From Sternotherus odoratus (taxonomy: Eukaryota; Chordata; Testudines; Kinosternidae): a stretch of 64,000 nucleotides of DNA. Under the pieces are notes generated by a model. That model did not search any database and was not told the origin of the DNA. It worked only from the letters and a program-made list of their open reading frames with translations. The stretch spans positions 14,793,111-14,857,110 of the forward strand of contig JAVMKO010000022.1 in NCBI GenBank assembly GCA_032164245.1, written 5' to 3'. Below are positions 1 to 10,505 of the stretch, in pieces (position 1 is the stretch's first letter; every line of letters begins with the position of its first letter). The translations under genes and the position numbers were made by a program.

Positions 1-299
1 CCCCCCTCTCCTCTGCTCCAAGCAAATGTCCTCTCCTACTTTCATCAATATTTACAAATTCCTTTCTAATTTAGTGACAGATTTACAAAAAGCAGCTGTC
101 CAACCTCACTAGATAAAAACTCCTCCTAAATTCCAGAGTCATGCTATCTCAGCAAGCAGGTGCCTAAACAAAAAACTTTCCCAGGCAAGAGTAAGCCAGA
201 AGCGTACTTGAGGCAAAGATGAGCCAAAGGCCTACTTAACAAAAAGAACAGAAATCCAGGTATGAAAATGGTAAATGTACATGTTGCTCCTGACTCCTC
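1..299. other. Non-repetitive spacer at window start
   Basis: No gene, transposon end or tandem period is visible here. The sequence is of ordinary composition. Its last part, around 250-299 (a motif with 'aaatggtaaatgtacatgt'), recurs near 1053-1080, so the minisatellite block that follows shares some flank with it. Confidence 0.5.
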
Positions 300-570
300 G
301 TGACAAAGTCTTCTGGTATGTTTCCACTACACTGTAGTTCCCTAAAGGATAAGTTCTGTGTGATTACCCAGAGTGGCCACCCAGTGTCATCACTGTTGCT
401 CCCTGCTGGAAATGTTCGGAGTCATTACACTGAGAGGTCACCCAATGTCCCGTTGCTCCATAAGGGAAAAGTTCTGTGTAATTACACCCGGTGTCCATCC
501 AATGTCACTGTTCCTCCATGAAGAAAATGATCTGTGTAATTATACTTTGTGGCCACCTAGTGTCACTAAT

Positions 571-775
571 CAGAGAGGTAGCCGTGTTAGTCTGGAATAG
601 CAGAGGTAACAAAGTCCTGTGGCGCCTTAAAGACTAATTTATAAAGTTTTGAAGCATAAGCTTTCGTGGGCTAATACCCGCTTGCATCCGACGAAGTGGG
701 TATGAGCCCACGAAAGCTTATGCTTCAAAACTTTATAGTTAGTCTTTAAGGTGCCACAGGACTTTGTTACCTCTA
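571..775. mobile_element. Fold-back pair of tRNA-derived SINEs
   Basis: A plus-strand SINE starts with the box-A/B-like head 'gaggtagccgtgttagtctg', then reads 'cctgtggcgccttaaagact' and 'aagctttcgtgggctaatac'. It is followed at about 704 by the reverse complement of the same body, ending at 'aggactttgttacc'. The two halves form arms of about 70 bases (605-675 with 704-774). The family matches the tRNA-related SINEs typical of turtles; I name it by recognition, not by alignment. Confidence 0.75.
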
Positions 776-1380
776 GTGTCACTACTGCTCCATGAAGGAA
801 ATGTTCTGAGTAATTACTGAGTAACAGTCCTATAGCACCTTGAAGACTAAAGTATTGTTATTGTCATTGTTGCTTCAGGAGGAGAAAGTGCTATGTGGTT
901 ACCCCAGGTGGCCAGGTTACACTGAGTGGCCACCCTGTGTCACTGTTGCTCCATGAAGGAAAGGTTCCAAGTACAGTAATGCCACTGAGTGGCCACCCAG
1001 TCTTTGTCACTGGTGCTCTTGGAAGAGAATGTGGTCACCTAATGTTCAGGTATGAAAAGGGTAAACGTACATGTCGCTCCTAACTCCTCATGACCGTCTT
1101 CTAGTATGTTCCCACTACTGTTGTTCCTTGAGGGAAAAGTAATTACACTCAGTAGCCACTTAGTGCTGTCACCAGTGCTTGCAGAAGGAAATGTTCTGAG
1201 TAATTACACTGAGTGGCCACCCAGTGCCCTCACCTTTGCTCCATGGGTGGAATGTTCTATGCAACTACCCAAGGTGGTCAGGTTACACTGAGTGGCCACC
1301 CACTGTCCTCACTGTTGCTCCATGATGGAAAGGTTCTGAGTAATTTCACTGAGTGGCCACCCAGTGTCACACTTCCACTG

Positions 1381-1475
1381 CTTGCATCCAACGAAGTGGG
1401 TATTAGCCCACAAAAGCTTATGCTTCAAAACTTTATAGTTAGTTAGTCTTTAAGGTGCCACAGGACTTTGTTACC
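1381..1475 (-). mobile_element. SINE fragment, minus strand
   Basis: Reads 'cttgcatccaacgaagtggg' then 'aaagcttatgcttcaaaact' and ends 'ccacaggactttgttacc'. It is nearly the right half of the fold-back pair at 571-775 and sits at the same kind of boundary in the M1 unit ('cagtgtcac'). It was probably copied together with the minisatellite rather than inserted on its own. Confidence 0.75.
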
Positions 1476-2021
1476 AGTGTCACTGTTGTTCCATGCAGGA
1501 AAGGTGCTGAGTAATTACACTGAGTGGCCACTCAGTACCCTTGCTGTTGCTCGGTGAGGGGAATGTTCTATGTAACTACCCAAGGTGGCCAGGTTACATT
1601 GCGTGGCCACCCAGTGTCCTCACTGTTGCTCCATGATGGAAAGGTGCTGAGTAAGTAGTGTCACTGTTGCTCCATGCAGGAAAGGTTCTGAGTAATTTCA
1701 CTGAGTGGCCACCCAGTGTCACTGTTGCTCCATGAAGGAAATGTGCTGAGTAATTACACTGAGTGGCCACTCAGTACCCTTGCTGTTGCTGCATGAGGGG
1801 AATGTTCTATGTAACTACCCAAGGTGGCCAGGTTACACTGAGTGGCCTCTGTGTCCTCACTGTTGCTCCATGATGGAAATGTGCTGAGTAATTAGACTGC
1901 ATGGCCATCCAGTGTCCTCACTGTTGCTCCATGAAGGAAATGTTCCTTGTAATTACACTGAATGGCCACCCAGTGTTGTCATTTTTTGCTCAGTGAGGGA
2001 AATGCTGGTCTTCACTAGGAT

Positions 2022-2284
2022 GGGGGATGGGTTGTAGATACGCAACTTCAGCTACGTGAGTAACATAGCTGAAGTCTGTGTATCTACAGCTGACTTACGT
2101 GCCGTCTTCACAACAATGGCTGTTGGCAGCGTGCTCCCCTGTTGACTCCAACTTGTGCCTCTTGACAAACTGGAGTTCCAGCGTCGACGGGGATGCTGCT
2201 GACTATTAATTTATCGTCTCTTGATGAGAGACGATAAATTGACGGCTAAAACACCGATCCCTCTTTTCGATAGTCAAGAGAAGC
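2022..2284. mobile_element. Palindrome-rich insertion in M1, likely a MITE
   Basis: Breaks the M1 array. It contains two inverted repeats: 'gtagatacgcaacttcagct' against 'agctgaagtctgtgtatctac' (2034-2086), and 'atttatcgtctct' against 'agagacgataaat' (about 2209-2238). M1 resumes immediately afterwards with 'ccagtgtcac'. The structure fits a short non-autonomous DNA transposon; I cannot assign a superfamily and see no clear target duplication. Confidence 0.45.
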
Positions 2285-2529
2285 CCCCAGTGTCACCGTT
2301 GCTCCATGAAGAAAATTTTCTGTGTAATTACATCCAGTGGGTACTTAGTGTCCCTGTTGCTCCCTGAGGGAAATGTTCTATGTAAGTACCACATGTGGTC
2401 AGGTTACATTCAGTGGCCGCCCAGTGTTACCGTTGCTGCATGAGAGAAATTTTCCATGTAATTCAACCAGTGGACACCCAGTGTCTGTTGCTCCATGAAG
2501 GACTTGCTTTTGTTACTGTTTCTCCAGGA

Positions 2530-2571
2530 CAGGGGTCTCCAAATTCCGCCCCGGGGGCCGGATCCGGAGGT
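2530..2571 (+). mobile_element. Truncated hAT-type end
   Basis: 'CAGGGGTCTCCAAA' followed by 'gggggccggatccgg' resembles the left end of the hAT copies at 38,554 and 39,736. No matching right end is present nearby, so this is a stub fused to the X repeat that follows. Confidence 0.4.
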
Positions 2572-2800
2572 AGGGATGAGGGCAAGATTTCAAGCACCAT
2601 AGAGCTTTGTGTAATGATTGGCTTATTCTTGGCTTGTGCAGAGGAATTGTTCAGGAGCCCCAGCTGGAGGAGAAACTGACAGATGTGGACCTGAGCAGCC
2701 TGGACATCCTTCTGAACAGATGTGAACAGTCCTCAGTTTTCTGCCTCCCGCATAACTGGCTGTCAGTCAACAGTAAGTGCTTTGAATTTCTCATGTATAC
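2572..2800 (+). repeat. X repeat, copy 1, with an exon-like core
   Basis: First of three related copies (others about 4440-4800 and 6735-7090). The core reads acceptor-like 'ggcttgtgcag', then a short open stretch (residues 'VDLSSLDILLNRCEQSSVFC' in one frame), then donor-like 'caacagtaagtgc'. The stretch stays readable in copies 2 and 3 as 'MDLSSLDILLSRCEQSSAFC' and 'VDLSNLDIPLSRDEQSSAF'. This could be a duplicated exon or simply a young repeat. No protein family is recognised. Confidence 0.5.
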
Positions 2801-2999
2801 ATGTAGTTTTCTTCACAGGCCTTGTGCTTCACCTCTGGGTATGGGGCTCTGTGGGATTAAGGCTGTGAAAGGGAACAGCGTCACAGTTGGGAACTTTCAC
2901 GGGCTAAATAAGCAGCCGATTTACAGTAAGCCAAGAATCAAGCTAATTCCATTTCTAAACCAGGCCAAAACAAACCAATCCCTAAGAAACCCAACACGC

Positions 3000-3440
3000 T
3001 GTAATTAAATCCCTGGTGAGCATTGTGAGACTGTGGTAGGCCTGCTGTGCATCCCTGACTCTCTCCTCTCTTTGCCCCTACTTGTGCTGTTCCCAACGTT
3101 ACACCTGGAGCTGGACTTTCCCTTGGCCCTCCCGATCCACCCCATCTGCTTCCCCATCTCAGGGCACCCCAACATCCTCCAAAACACCCCATCCCTACAC
3201 CCCAAACCCAATAGCTTCTAACCTATTTCTCCATTGCTGGGCCCCACTTTCCCAGCACTGCACTCCCCCCGACACCATCCACAGCCTGCCAGGTTTCCCT
3301 CTCCAATTCCTGTTTCCCTTCCCAGTCACGCTGGGGCCCTTCAACCTCCCTCCACCCAACCCTTACTCCCCAAGGCTTCTGAATCCCATATTGCCTCAGT
3401 ACACCTCGAGACCCTTGGACGGGCCTAAGTGGTCTCACAA
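3000..3440. other. Pyrimidine-rich spacer, no gene seen
   Basis: Long runs of C and T on the plus strand, with overlapping open frames on both strands that are proline-rich on plus and glycine/tryptophan-rich on minus. That is what biased composition produces. No tandem period, transposon end or splice-bounded frame stands out. Confidence 0.5.
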
Positions 3441-3720
3441 TGGTACAGCGGAGGTTAACCCTTCTCTCTTAGCAGAGGAAGCCCCGCCCTGGAGGCTCTG
3501 CTGGGCATGCTCCACCTGGAGACCTAGTATAAAAGCCTGCAGAGCAACTCAGTTGGGGCTGACTGCAGGAGGGGAAGGAGGCTCGCCGCTCTCTCTCCGG
3601 GACCGCAGGCTCCAGAGGTCAGCCAAGCCAGGACGTGACCTGAGGCCCCGTTGGAAGATGGCCCTGAAGGGGAATGGACTGGAGGACTCCCGGGACTGGA
3701 AGACAGCTTGGTCCAGGTAG
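3441..3720 (+). promoter_or_regulatory. TATA promoter with short first exon, or LTR-like block
   Basis: TATAAAAG lies at 528-535 past 3,000 (3528-3535), below a GC-rich stretch. A start site would fall near 3558. A possible leader runs to 3716 and ends 'ggtccag' followed by 'gtaggaag', a plausible donor. An ATG at 3658 opens a 20-codon frame (residues 'MALKGNGLEDSRDWKTAWSR'). The arrangement and the tandem repeat just downstream also fit a Ty3/Gypsy- or ERV-type LTR. The two readings cannot be separated without a repeat library. Confidence 0.45.
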
Positions 3721-3894
3721 GAAGAGACTCAGGGGAATTTTAAAGACCTACTGATGCTTGGCATGTTGTGGGCAGATCCCTGACGAGCTAGGGGCAGGGG
3801 AAGCCCCACATCAGGTGAACCCTGGGTCGGGACCCGGTGGAGAGGGCAGGCCCAGGTCCCCCTACCTCTACAGCCACTAGGCAGCACTACCCTG

Positions 3895-4140
3895 CCTGCA
3901 AGGGATATGTATGGGTTCTGGCAGTTAGCCTATGCTACCCCAAGGCTTGGGGAAATCCTATGGACTCTGGCCGTTAGGCCACGGTATCCTGTTCAGGAGC
4001 CCTGGGGGAAGTTCTAGGGACTCTGGCTGCCAGGCCACGGTGCTGTGAGACTAAGAGAAACTGTATAGACTCTGGCCATTGGGCAACGCTGCCCCGAGAT
4101 TGCATAAACTCCACCCCTTAGGCCATACTGTCCCATGATT
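3895..4140 (+). repeat. Tandem ~60-65-bp repeat after the LTR-like block
   Basis: Four or five degenerate copies of a unit containing 'gactctggccgttaggccac' and a C-rich half ('ctgccc'). Similar tracts sit inside LTR retrotransposons of turtles as I recall them, which weakly supports an LTR origin for 3441-4140. No coding frame follows. Confidence 0.5.
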
Positions 4141-4439
4141 GGGGGATTAGAGATTTGGCTGAGGTCCACTGCCACACCCTTGCCAGAAAGGGGCGCTGCG
4201 GAGCAGGACCCACCACAGACCCCTACGCCCCTCTACCTTACAGTGCAGCCCCCACCTCCCCTGTGTCTGACAGTCATTCATACGACCCACCCACTGATGC
4301 ATGTACCCCAGATTTACTACTGAACATCCATCAGCCTCATTGATGCCCTCTCTCCTTTCCTCGCCTTGTGCTGTCTTCCTTCACAGGACACGGGCAGGTG
4401 TGCTAGGTGTACATCCCCACAGGCTTGGTCTCGGGAGCT

Positions 4440-4800
4440 ATGAAGAAGTAGGAGGGGACAAAAATCCTGCAGGGTAGTGGATAGTAGAGTGGAGCGGTGA
4501 CTGTTGGTGTTGACTCGGTCTCGGTTCATCGAGTGGGGCCGATGTAGATGGGATGGGAGAGGGAGGCTGGGTTGAGGCCAAGTTTTCACGCACCAGTAGA
4601 GCTGTGTAGTGACGCCTCATGCTTGGCTTTTGCAGCAGTGCTGGCAGAGGAATTGTCCAGAAGCAGCAGCCGGAGGAGAAAGTGGCCCAGATGGACTTGA
4701 GCAGCCTGGACATCCTTCTAAGCAGATGTGAACAGTCCTCAGCTTTCTGCCTCCCACATAACTGGCTGTGAGTGAACGCTCAGTGCTTGGAATTCATCTG
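4440..4800 (+). repeat. X repeat, copy 2
   Basis: Related to 2572-2800 and 6735-7090. It has the acceptor-like 'ggcttttgcag', a purine-rich open core (frame reading 'MDLSSLDILLSRCEQSSAFC') and the donor-like 'ggctgtgagtg'. Preceded by a segment 'ggacacgggcaggtgtgcta' shared with the Y repeats near 6690. After it, 4820-4920 holds a short run of 'caagcccaa'-type motifs that I cannot classify. Confidence 0.55.
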
Positions 4801-4959
4801 TCATCACTGTAGTTTTCTACACAGGCTACAAGCCCAACAAGTTACAAGCCAAAAACGAGCCCACAGGCAACTCACAAACCAATTAAGGCAAAAACAAGCC
4901 CAATTTCTGTGTTTTCCTTGTGGGCTTGTCATGACTGACCAAAGTCTGCTGTGCAGAGT

Positions 4960-5464
4960 AACTGTCAGGGTGTCATTATCAGGGGTACTTTCTACTTGTG
5001 GTCCTAACAGTGCGATGGGAGGGAGGTTGAGTGCAGAACCCTGGGCTGTGTTAGGTACAAGAAGAAGAGCTTATGTGACATTCCCAACTGAGATGAGAGC
5101 TTATTTGTTTTTCCCCTTGTGCTGGGTTTAGTACCAAGGGAAAAGAAGTCACACGTCAGAGTCTACTGCCCTCCTATGAAGGAAAGCGAGCCAGAGCAGT
5201 GAGACCGCGAGCAGTGGGGATGCCATGCCAAAGCCATCCATCTGGGAGCGGAACAGCCACCACTGTCAGTGAGATAAGTGTCTGGGGATTGCTCTGCTTA
5301 CGGCCCACTCTGACTCCTGGTAGGGACGCCCCATTAGCTGGGGCTGGGTTTGTATAAAAAGGTTCCTGGCTAGCTTTGGTTACGAGGGACAGAAGGTCCT
5401 CAACTTCAGGGGGTGGTGTGTCCTCCTCAGCAGAAGATTAAATCTAGGAGGATGAGTCCAGGTG
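4960..5464 (+). repeat. Y repeat, copy 1, ending in an exon-like cassette
   Basis: Related to 5930-6574, 7230-7690 and 7790-8180. All share 'gggttgagggcagagccc'-like, 'ttccccttgtgctgggttta', 'ccaagggaaaagaagt' and 'gtgagataagtgtctg' blocks in the same order. This copy ends with a 34-base cassette (5431-5464) between 'tcctcctcag' and the donor 'gtgagt' at 5465. No recognised protein. Confidence 0.6.
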
Positions 5465-5497
5465 GTGAGTTTCTTGCCTTTCTGACATCTGTCTGTA

Positions 5498-5740
5498 ATT
5501 ACTCCTAATGCCCATCCAGCATCACTGTTGCATTATGAGGGAAATGCTGTGCTGAATCCCCCAAATGGTCACTGTTACTGCACCAAGGAAATTCTTTGTG
5601 GATTATCCCAAGTGGGTGTCTGGTTTCACTTTTCCATGAGGGAAAAGCTCTGGACTTTCTCCTGACGGGTCACTGGTCACTTTATGACACTGCTACCCCC
5701 ACAAGGGAAATGCTCTGTGCATTCCCCAAGTAGCTGATCA
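5498..5740 (+). repeat. M1 minisatellite remnant
   Basis: About four decayed M1 units, recognised by 'cactgttgca...atgagggaaatgctgtg' and repeats of 'gggaaatgctctgtgcatt'. More diverged than the arrays at 300-2515 and 8165-8990. Confidence 0.65.
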
Positions 5741-5929
5741 GTTGCAGGTTTCTTAGGCTATAGCCTAGGAAAAAGGTGTTGTAAAGACGGAGAACAGACG
5801 GCTGCTTCCCTTTAGGTGGGGCTTGGCTTCTAATACAAGTTTTCCTCCTTGTTCTGGGTGTGGGATGAGAATTTCCCTAGCTTGGGAGCAGCTGATCTTC
5901 CAGGGCAGGGAGGAGCCTGTTCACCTGAG

Positions 5930-6574
5930 CAGTGGCTTGGAACCAGTAAGGCAAGTACAGCTGCTGAGTTTGTCCATCTTCCTATGGGTGTATCTGCCTC
6001 TCTCTGATCTCGTATGTGCCTGTGTGCTCTCTGTCTTTCTATCTCTCCTTGCACAGAACATGGGCACTGGTTCATCCCACAGGCTTGGTCTGAGAGGAGG
6101 GTTGAGGGCAGAGCCCCGCCGTGTGGGAGAGGTGAAAAGAAGAGCCTACGAGACGTTGCCAACTGAGATGGTAAATTTTTCTTCTCCCTCCCCCCCCCCC
6201 CCAGCTGGGTTTAGTACCAAGGGAAACTAAGTCGTGTGCCGGAATCTACCGCCCTCATGCGATGGAAGGCGAGCGAGAGCAGAGAGATCGCAAGCATTAT
6301 TGATGCCAGGCAAGTGCCGTCCAGCTGGCAGTGGAGCAGCTGTTACCATCAGTCAGATAAGTGTCTGATTTGGTGTGGACTTTGGTAACTGCCCATCTGC
6401 CTCTAGCCCGGGACTTGTCATTAGCTGGGAGCTCATTTTGTAGGTAAAGATTCATGACTAGCTGTGGTTATGAGGGAGACAAGGTTCCCATTTTCAGGGG
6501 CTGCTCATTTCTCTGTCCACAAGTGGTGTGTTGTCCACAGCAGAAGATGGAATCCAGGGGGATGACTCCAACTG
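5930..6574 (+). repeat. Y repeat, copy 2, with exon-like cassette
   Basis: Same block order as copy 1, with an added C run at 6191-6202. The terminal cassette 6541-6574 lies between 'ttgtccacag' and the consensus donor 'gtgagt' at 6575; it corresponds base for base to the cassette at 5431-5464 with scattered changes. Copy 3 keeps a related segment near 7665-7690 but has 'gctagt' where the donor would be. Confidence 0.6.
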
Positions 6575-6734
6575 GTGAGTTTCTTTCCTTTTGCCCATGT
6601 TCCTCTTTCTCTTCTGTAATGTGTTGGCCAACACTCTGTCCATCTGTCTCTCTCGCTGTCCTTGCCTTTCCTTGTGCTGTCTCCCTTCGTAGCACACAGG
6701 CAGGCGTGCTAGGTGTGCAGCCCCACAGGCTGTA

Positions 6735-7090
6735 TCTTGGGAACTATGAAGAAGTAGGAGGGGACCAAAATCATGCAGGGCAGTGGGTGCTAGAGTGGAG
6801 CGGCGACTGTGCGTCTTGACTGTCTCTGTTGGAGTGGGGCTGATGAAGATGGGATTGGAGAGAGAGGCGGGGATGAGGGCAAGATTACCTGCACCAACTT
6901 AATTCTGTGGAGTGATGGCTCTTGTTTGTCTTATTTGGTGAGCTTGCAGAAGAATCGTCCAAGAGTAGCAGCCGAAGGAGGAGGAGGAAGATGTGGACCT
7001 GAGCAACCTGGACATCCCTCTAAGCAGAGATGAACAGTCCTCAGCTTTCTGCCTCCTGATTAACTGGTTAGTGCCTGAATTCCTCATCCG
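6735..7090 (+). repeat. X repeat, copy 3
   Basis: Starts 'aagaagtaggaggggaccaa' as copy 2 does ('aagtaggaggggacaaaaat' at 4444). The exon-like core is preserved with changes ('gaggaggaagatgtggacct') and ends at 'ttaactggttagtgcc'. Confidence 0.55.
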
Positions 7091-7229
7091 TACTTGCCCC
7101 AGTTGTGTTCAGAGGCTCTGAACTTCCTCACTGAACATGGTGCTCTATGGGATTAAGATGAGGGAGAGGCACAAGTCTCCTGTGCCAAGTGACTATTTTC
7201 CTTGTAGGTGCAATGGACTGCCTTCTAAT

Positions 7230-7690
7230 TGTAGTGCTAAAGCTGTAAAGGGAGGAGGATTGAGGACAGAACCCTGAGGTGTGGTAGATGTGAGAAGAAG
7301 AACCCATGTGACGTTGCTGACTGAGATGGTAACTGATTATTTTTTTCCCCTTGTGTTGGGTTTCGTACCAAGGGAACAGAAGTGAGAGGTCAGAGTCCGC
7401 TCCCCTCATGTGATGGAAAGCGAGAAAGAGCAGGGAGAACGCAAACTTTATAGATGCCAGGCAAGAGACAGTCAGCTGGGAGTGGAGCAGCGGTCACCAT
7501 CCGTGAGAGAAGTGTCTTGTTAGCTGAGGGCTCTGCTCACGGCCGTTTGGCTCCAGGTACGGGTGCCCCGTTAGAGAGGGCTGGGTTCCTAACCAAATGT
7601 TCCTGAGTAGCTATGGTTACGAGGGAGACAAGGTCTCTATTTTGAGGGGCTGCTCATTTCTCTGTCCAGAAGGTTGGATCCAGGTGGCTA
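7230..7690 (+). repeat. Y repeat, copy 3
   Basis: Carries 'gtggtagatgtgagaagaag', 'ccccttgtgttgggtttcgt' and 'gttacgagggagacaaggtc', all shared with the other Y copies in order. The terminal cassette has lost its GT donor. Confidence 0.6.
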
Positions 7691-7789
7691 GTTCCTTGCC
7701 TTCCTTCCATGTTTTTCTCTCTTTTTTTTGTCTAGTATGTTGGCCAACACACTTTGACCAGAGTCTGCCATGCAGAGTGGCTGTTTTTG

Positions 7790-8180
7790 GGTGTCGTTGG
7801 AAATGGTGCTGTCTATGCTTGGACCTAAAGGTGTAATGGGAGGAGGGTTGAGGGCAGAGTCCCACTGTTTGGGACAGGCGAAAAGAAGAGTCTACCCAAT
7901 GTTGCTGAGTGGAAGGGTAAGTTATTTGTTTTTCCCCTTGTGCTGGCTTTAGTATCACAGGAAAAGAAGTCAAGCGTCAGACTCTGCTTTCGTCATGCGA
8001 TGGAAAGGGAGCCTGAGCAATGAGACTGCAAGCACTGTTGATGTCACGCAAAAGCCACCCAACTGAGAGCAGAACAGCCCCCACTGTCAGTGAGATAAAT
8101 GTGTGGTTTGGTGATTGCTCTGTTCACGGCCCACCTTGTTCCTGATAGGGACATCCTGGTACCTGGGGCTGGGTTTGTAA
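7790..8180 (+). repeat. Y repeat, copy 4, fused to M1
   Basis: Begins in the 'gtcgttggaaatggtgctgt' segment, runs through 'ccccttgtgctggctttagt' and 'gtcagtgagataaatgtgtg', and stops at 'ctggggctgggtttgtaagg' where M1 begins. The cassette and its splice-like ends are missing. Confidence 0.6.
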
Positions 8181-8990
8181 GGCCACCCAGTGTTGTACCA
8201 TGAGGGAAATGTTCTGATTACCTCGCGTGGCCACCCAGCATCCCTGTTGCTTCATGAGGGAAATGTTCGGTGTAATTACCCCAGCTGGCCATCAAGCATC
8301 ACACTTATTCCATTACGTTAGGGAAATGTTCTGTGTAATTACTGCACATGGCCACCCAGCATCACTGTTACTCCCTCAGGGAAATGTTTGGTGTAATTAC
8401 CCCAAGTAGGTACCCAGTCTCATCACTGTTGCATCGTGAGGGAAATGTTCTTTGTCATTACCCCACATGGCCACCCAGTTCTATGTAATGTTCTGTTGCG
8501 CCGTGAGAGAAATATTCTGTGTCATTACCCCGCATGGCCACCTATCGTTGCTGTTGGTCTGTATGGGAAACGTTCAGTGCAATTACGCTGCATGGTAATC
8601 CAGTGTCACTGTTGCTCCATGACTGTTGGTCCATGGGGGAATTGTTCTGTGTAATTACCCCAGGTGGCCACCAAGCCTCACACTTGTTCCATGATTAGGG
8701 AAATGTTCAGTGTAATTACCCCAGATGGCCACCTGGTGTTGTCACTGTTGCTCCTTGAGGGAAATGGTTGGTGTAATTACCCTGTGTGGCCACCTAGCTA
8801 ACTGTTGTTGCGTGAGGGAAATGTTCTGTGTAATTAACCTGAGTGGCCACCTAGTGTCCCAGTTGCTCTCTGTGGGAAATGTTCTGTGTAATTACCCCGC
8901 ATGGCAATCCAGTGTCACAGTTGCTCTCTGTGGGAAATGTTCAGTGTAGTTACCCCTCATAGCCACCCAGTGTTGTCACAGCTGCCCATG
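8165..8990 (+). repeat. M1 minisatellite array, second block
   Basis: About fourteen units with the core 'gggaaatgttctgtgtaatt' followed by 'accccgcatggccaccca'. Better preserved than the first block and free of insertions. Ends where 'cacccagtgttgtcacagct' meets unrelated sequence. Confidence 0.85.
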
Positions 8991-8999
8991 GTGCAGTCA

Positions 9000-9740
9000 T
9001 CGCCTGCTCCGCTCTCAGTGCCTGCAGAGCCATTAGAGCTCCCACTGCAGCTGGCACCACCTTTGGCAATGGAACCGGCTAAGGTTCCCCATGAGGGCAA
9101 GCCTGCTGGTGAGGCCTTGCATAAAATGAGTGAGCACCAATGGACTCTGGAGCCAAGGCAGAGCTAGAGGATGCCATGCTCTTTGTCCCTGTGCCCCAGG
9201 TCTCTGGCCCGTTGTTATGGGTCATAAGCACCAGGTTTCCAATCCCTGTCTTCACACCGAAGTTCTCCCAGGTGTACAAGATCTCCTCAGCACCAGTCCA
9301 TGTCACATTGTAGATGGCCGAGGCCGAGACCTCGAGGCTGCTCCTCCACATGATGCTTCTCTCCCTAGGCCTGGCCCTGATTAGAATGTTCCTGGCAACA
9401 GTGGTGGTGGTTAGCTGCCAGATAGAGGCTTAGATAGGGCCACTGGCACAGTTCAGTTCCTTGTCCAGGCAACAAAGGGACTGGGCTCCAGGGGGAATGT
9501 CTGTGGTGTTGGGACCAGCCTAGCAACGGCGGGGTACTTTGATACCATTTCCCCACCCTTACCAACCCTTGGTCACTGCATTGGACTGGCTGAAGTTGGC
9601 ACACAACCCAACACCTCCCTCCCACTCAGCCAAAGACACCCGCAGGCTTCCCCCAGGGTCCAATCACCAGTGGAGGTGGGTCTCTCCAAAGAGAGCTCAC
9701 CAGACTATGTCAAGGAGGGTCAGGTGCTGCTCCGTATTTG
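9000..9740. other. Low-copy segment between minisatellites
   Basis: Ordinary composition, no tandem period, no transposon end seen. It holds one minus-strand frame worth noting (9079-9351, listed separately). The remainder (9365-9740) has short frames on both strands and no splice-bounded pattern. Confidence 0.4.
9079..9351 (-). pseudogene. Possible coding remnant, unknown family
   Basis: A 90-codon minus-strand frame. Its first half looks protein-like rather than compositional, with mixed hydrophobic and polar residues ('IYNVTWTGAEEILYTWENFG') and an N-x-T site. The second half is low in complexity (serine run near residue 60). It has no polyA signal or visible second exon, and the flanks are repeats, so it may be a captured exon or processed remnant. 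I do not recognise the family and do not name one. It could also be a chance frame. Confidence 0.25.
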
Positions 9741-9744
9741 TATC

Positions 9745-10505
9745 TGGTGTGTCCCCTCTAGAAACAAGCAGTGTGTCATGAATACTGTCCCCTCTCAAAA
9801 CAAGTGATGTGTCATTAATAGTACTCCTCTTGGAAACAAGTGGGGTGTTGTGAATGCTGTTTCCTCTGGATACAAAGGGTGTGTCCTCAATCCTGTCACC
9901 TCTGGGAACAAGGGGTGTGTTCTGAATACTGTCCCCTCTGGAAACAAGTGGTTGTGTCATGAGTAGAATTCCTCCTAGAAAAAAGCAGTGTATTGTGAAT
10001 ACTATCCCCTCTGGAAACAAGCACTGTCAATAATAATTATCCCAGAAACAATTGGTGTGTCCTCAATACTGTCCCTCCTGGAAACAAGAGGTGTGTCATG
10101 AACAGAATTCCTCCTAGAAACAAGTGGTGTGTCTTCAATACTGTCCCCTCTGGAAAAAAGTGGTGTGTCATTAATAGAATTCCTCGCAGAAAAAAGCAGT
10201 GTGTTGTGAATACTGTCCCCTCTCAAAAAAGCTGGTGTGTCCTCAATCCTGTCCCCTCAGGAAACAACTGGTTGTTTCCTGAATACTGTGCCCTCCAGAA
10301 ACAAGTGCTGTGTCGTGAATAGAATTCCTCCTAGAAACTAGCGTTGTGTCCCCTCTGGAAACTAGAGGTGTGTCATTAATAATTATCCTGGAAACAAGTG
10401 GTGTGTCCTCAATACTGTCCCCTCCAGAAACAAGGGTGTGTGTCCTGAATACTATTCCCTCCACAAATAAAAGATGTATAATGAATAGCAACCCTACATA
10501 AACAA
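9745..10505 (+). repeat. 36-bp minisatellite array, block A (plus orientation)
   Basis: About twenty units built on 'ggaaacaagtggtgtgtc'. Two subtypes alternate loosely: one followed by 'ctgaatactgtcccctct', the other by 'attaatagaattcctcct'. Copies are diverged, with small length changes. The same family occurs inverted at 27,930-29,333 and in plus orientation at 41,395-42,990. Confidence 0.9.

Larger units (their letters stand above)
300..2515 (+). repeat. M1 minisatellite array (~58-bp unit), interrupted
   Basis: A degenerate tandem repeat of about 55-60 bases. Each unit carries a 'ggccacccagtgtcac' core, then 'tgttgctccatga', then 'gaaatgttctg.gtaatta'. Copies are imperfect and the array is broken by a fold-back SINE (571-775), a second SINE piece (1381-1475) and a palindromic insertion (about 2022-2284). 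Short open frames through it only reflect the repetition. The same family returns at 5498-5740, 8165-8990 and 39186-39365. Confidence 0.85.

Noticed and set aside
571..775. A functional tRNA gene in the SINE head
   Set aside because: Only box-like promoter remnants are present; no cloverleaf with acceptor stem can be formed.
3082..3720. A 212-codon frame ending at the first-exon donor near 3716
   Set aside because: It is mostly pyrimidine-rich composition and runs through the TATA box; only the last 20 codons after the ATG at 3658 fit the promoter model.
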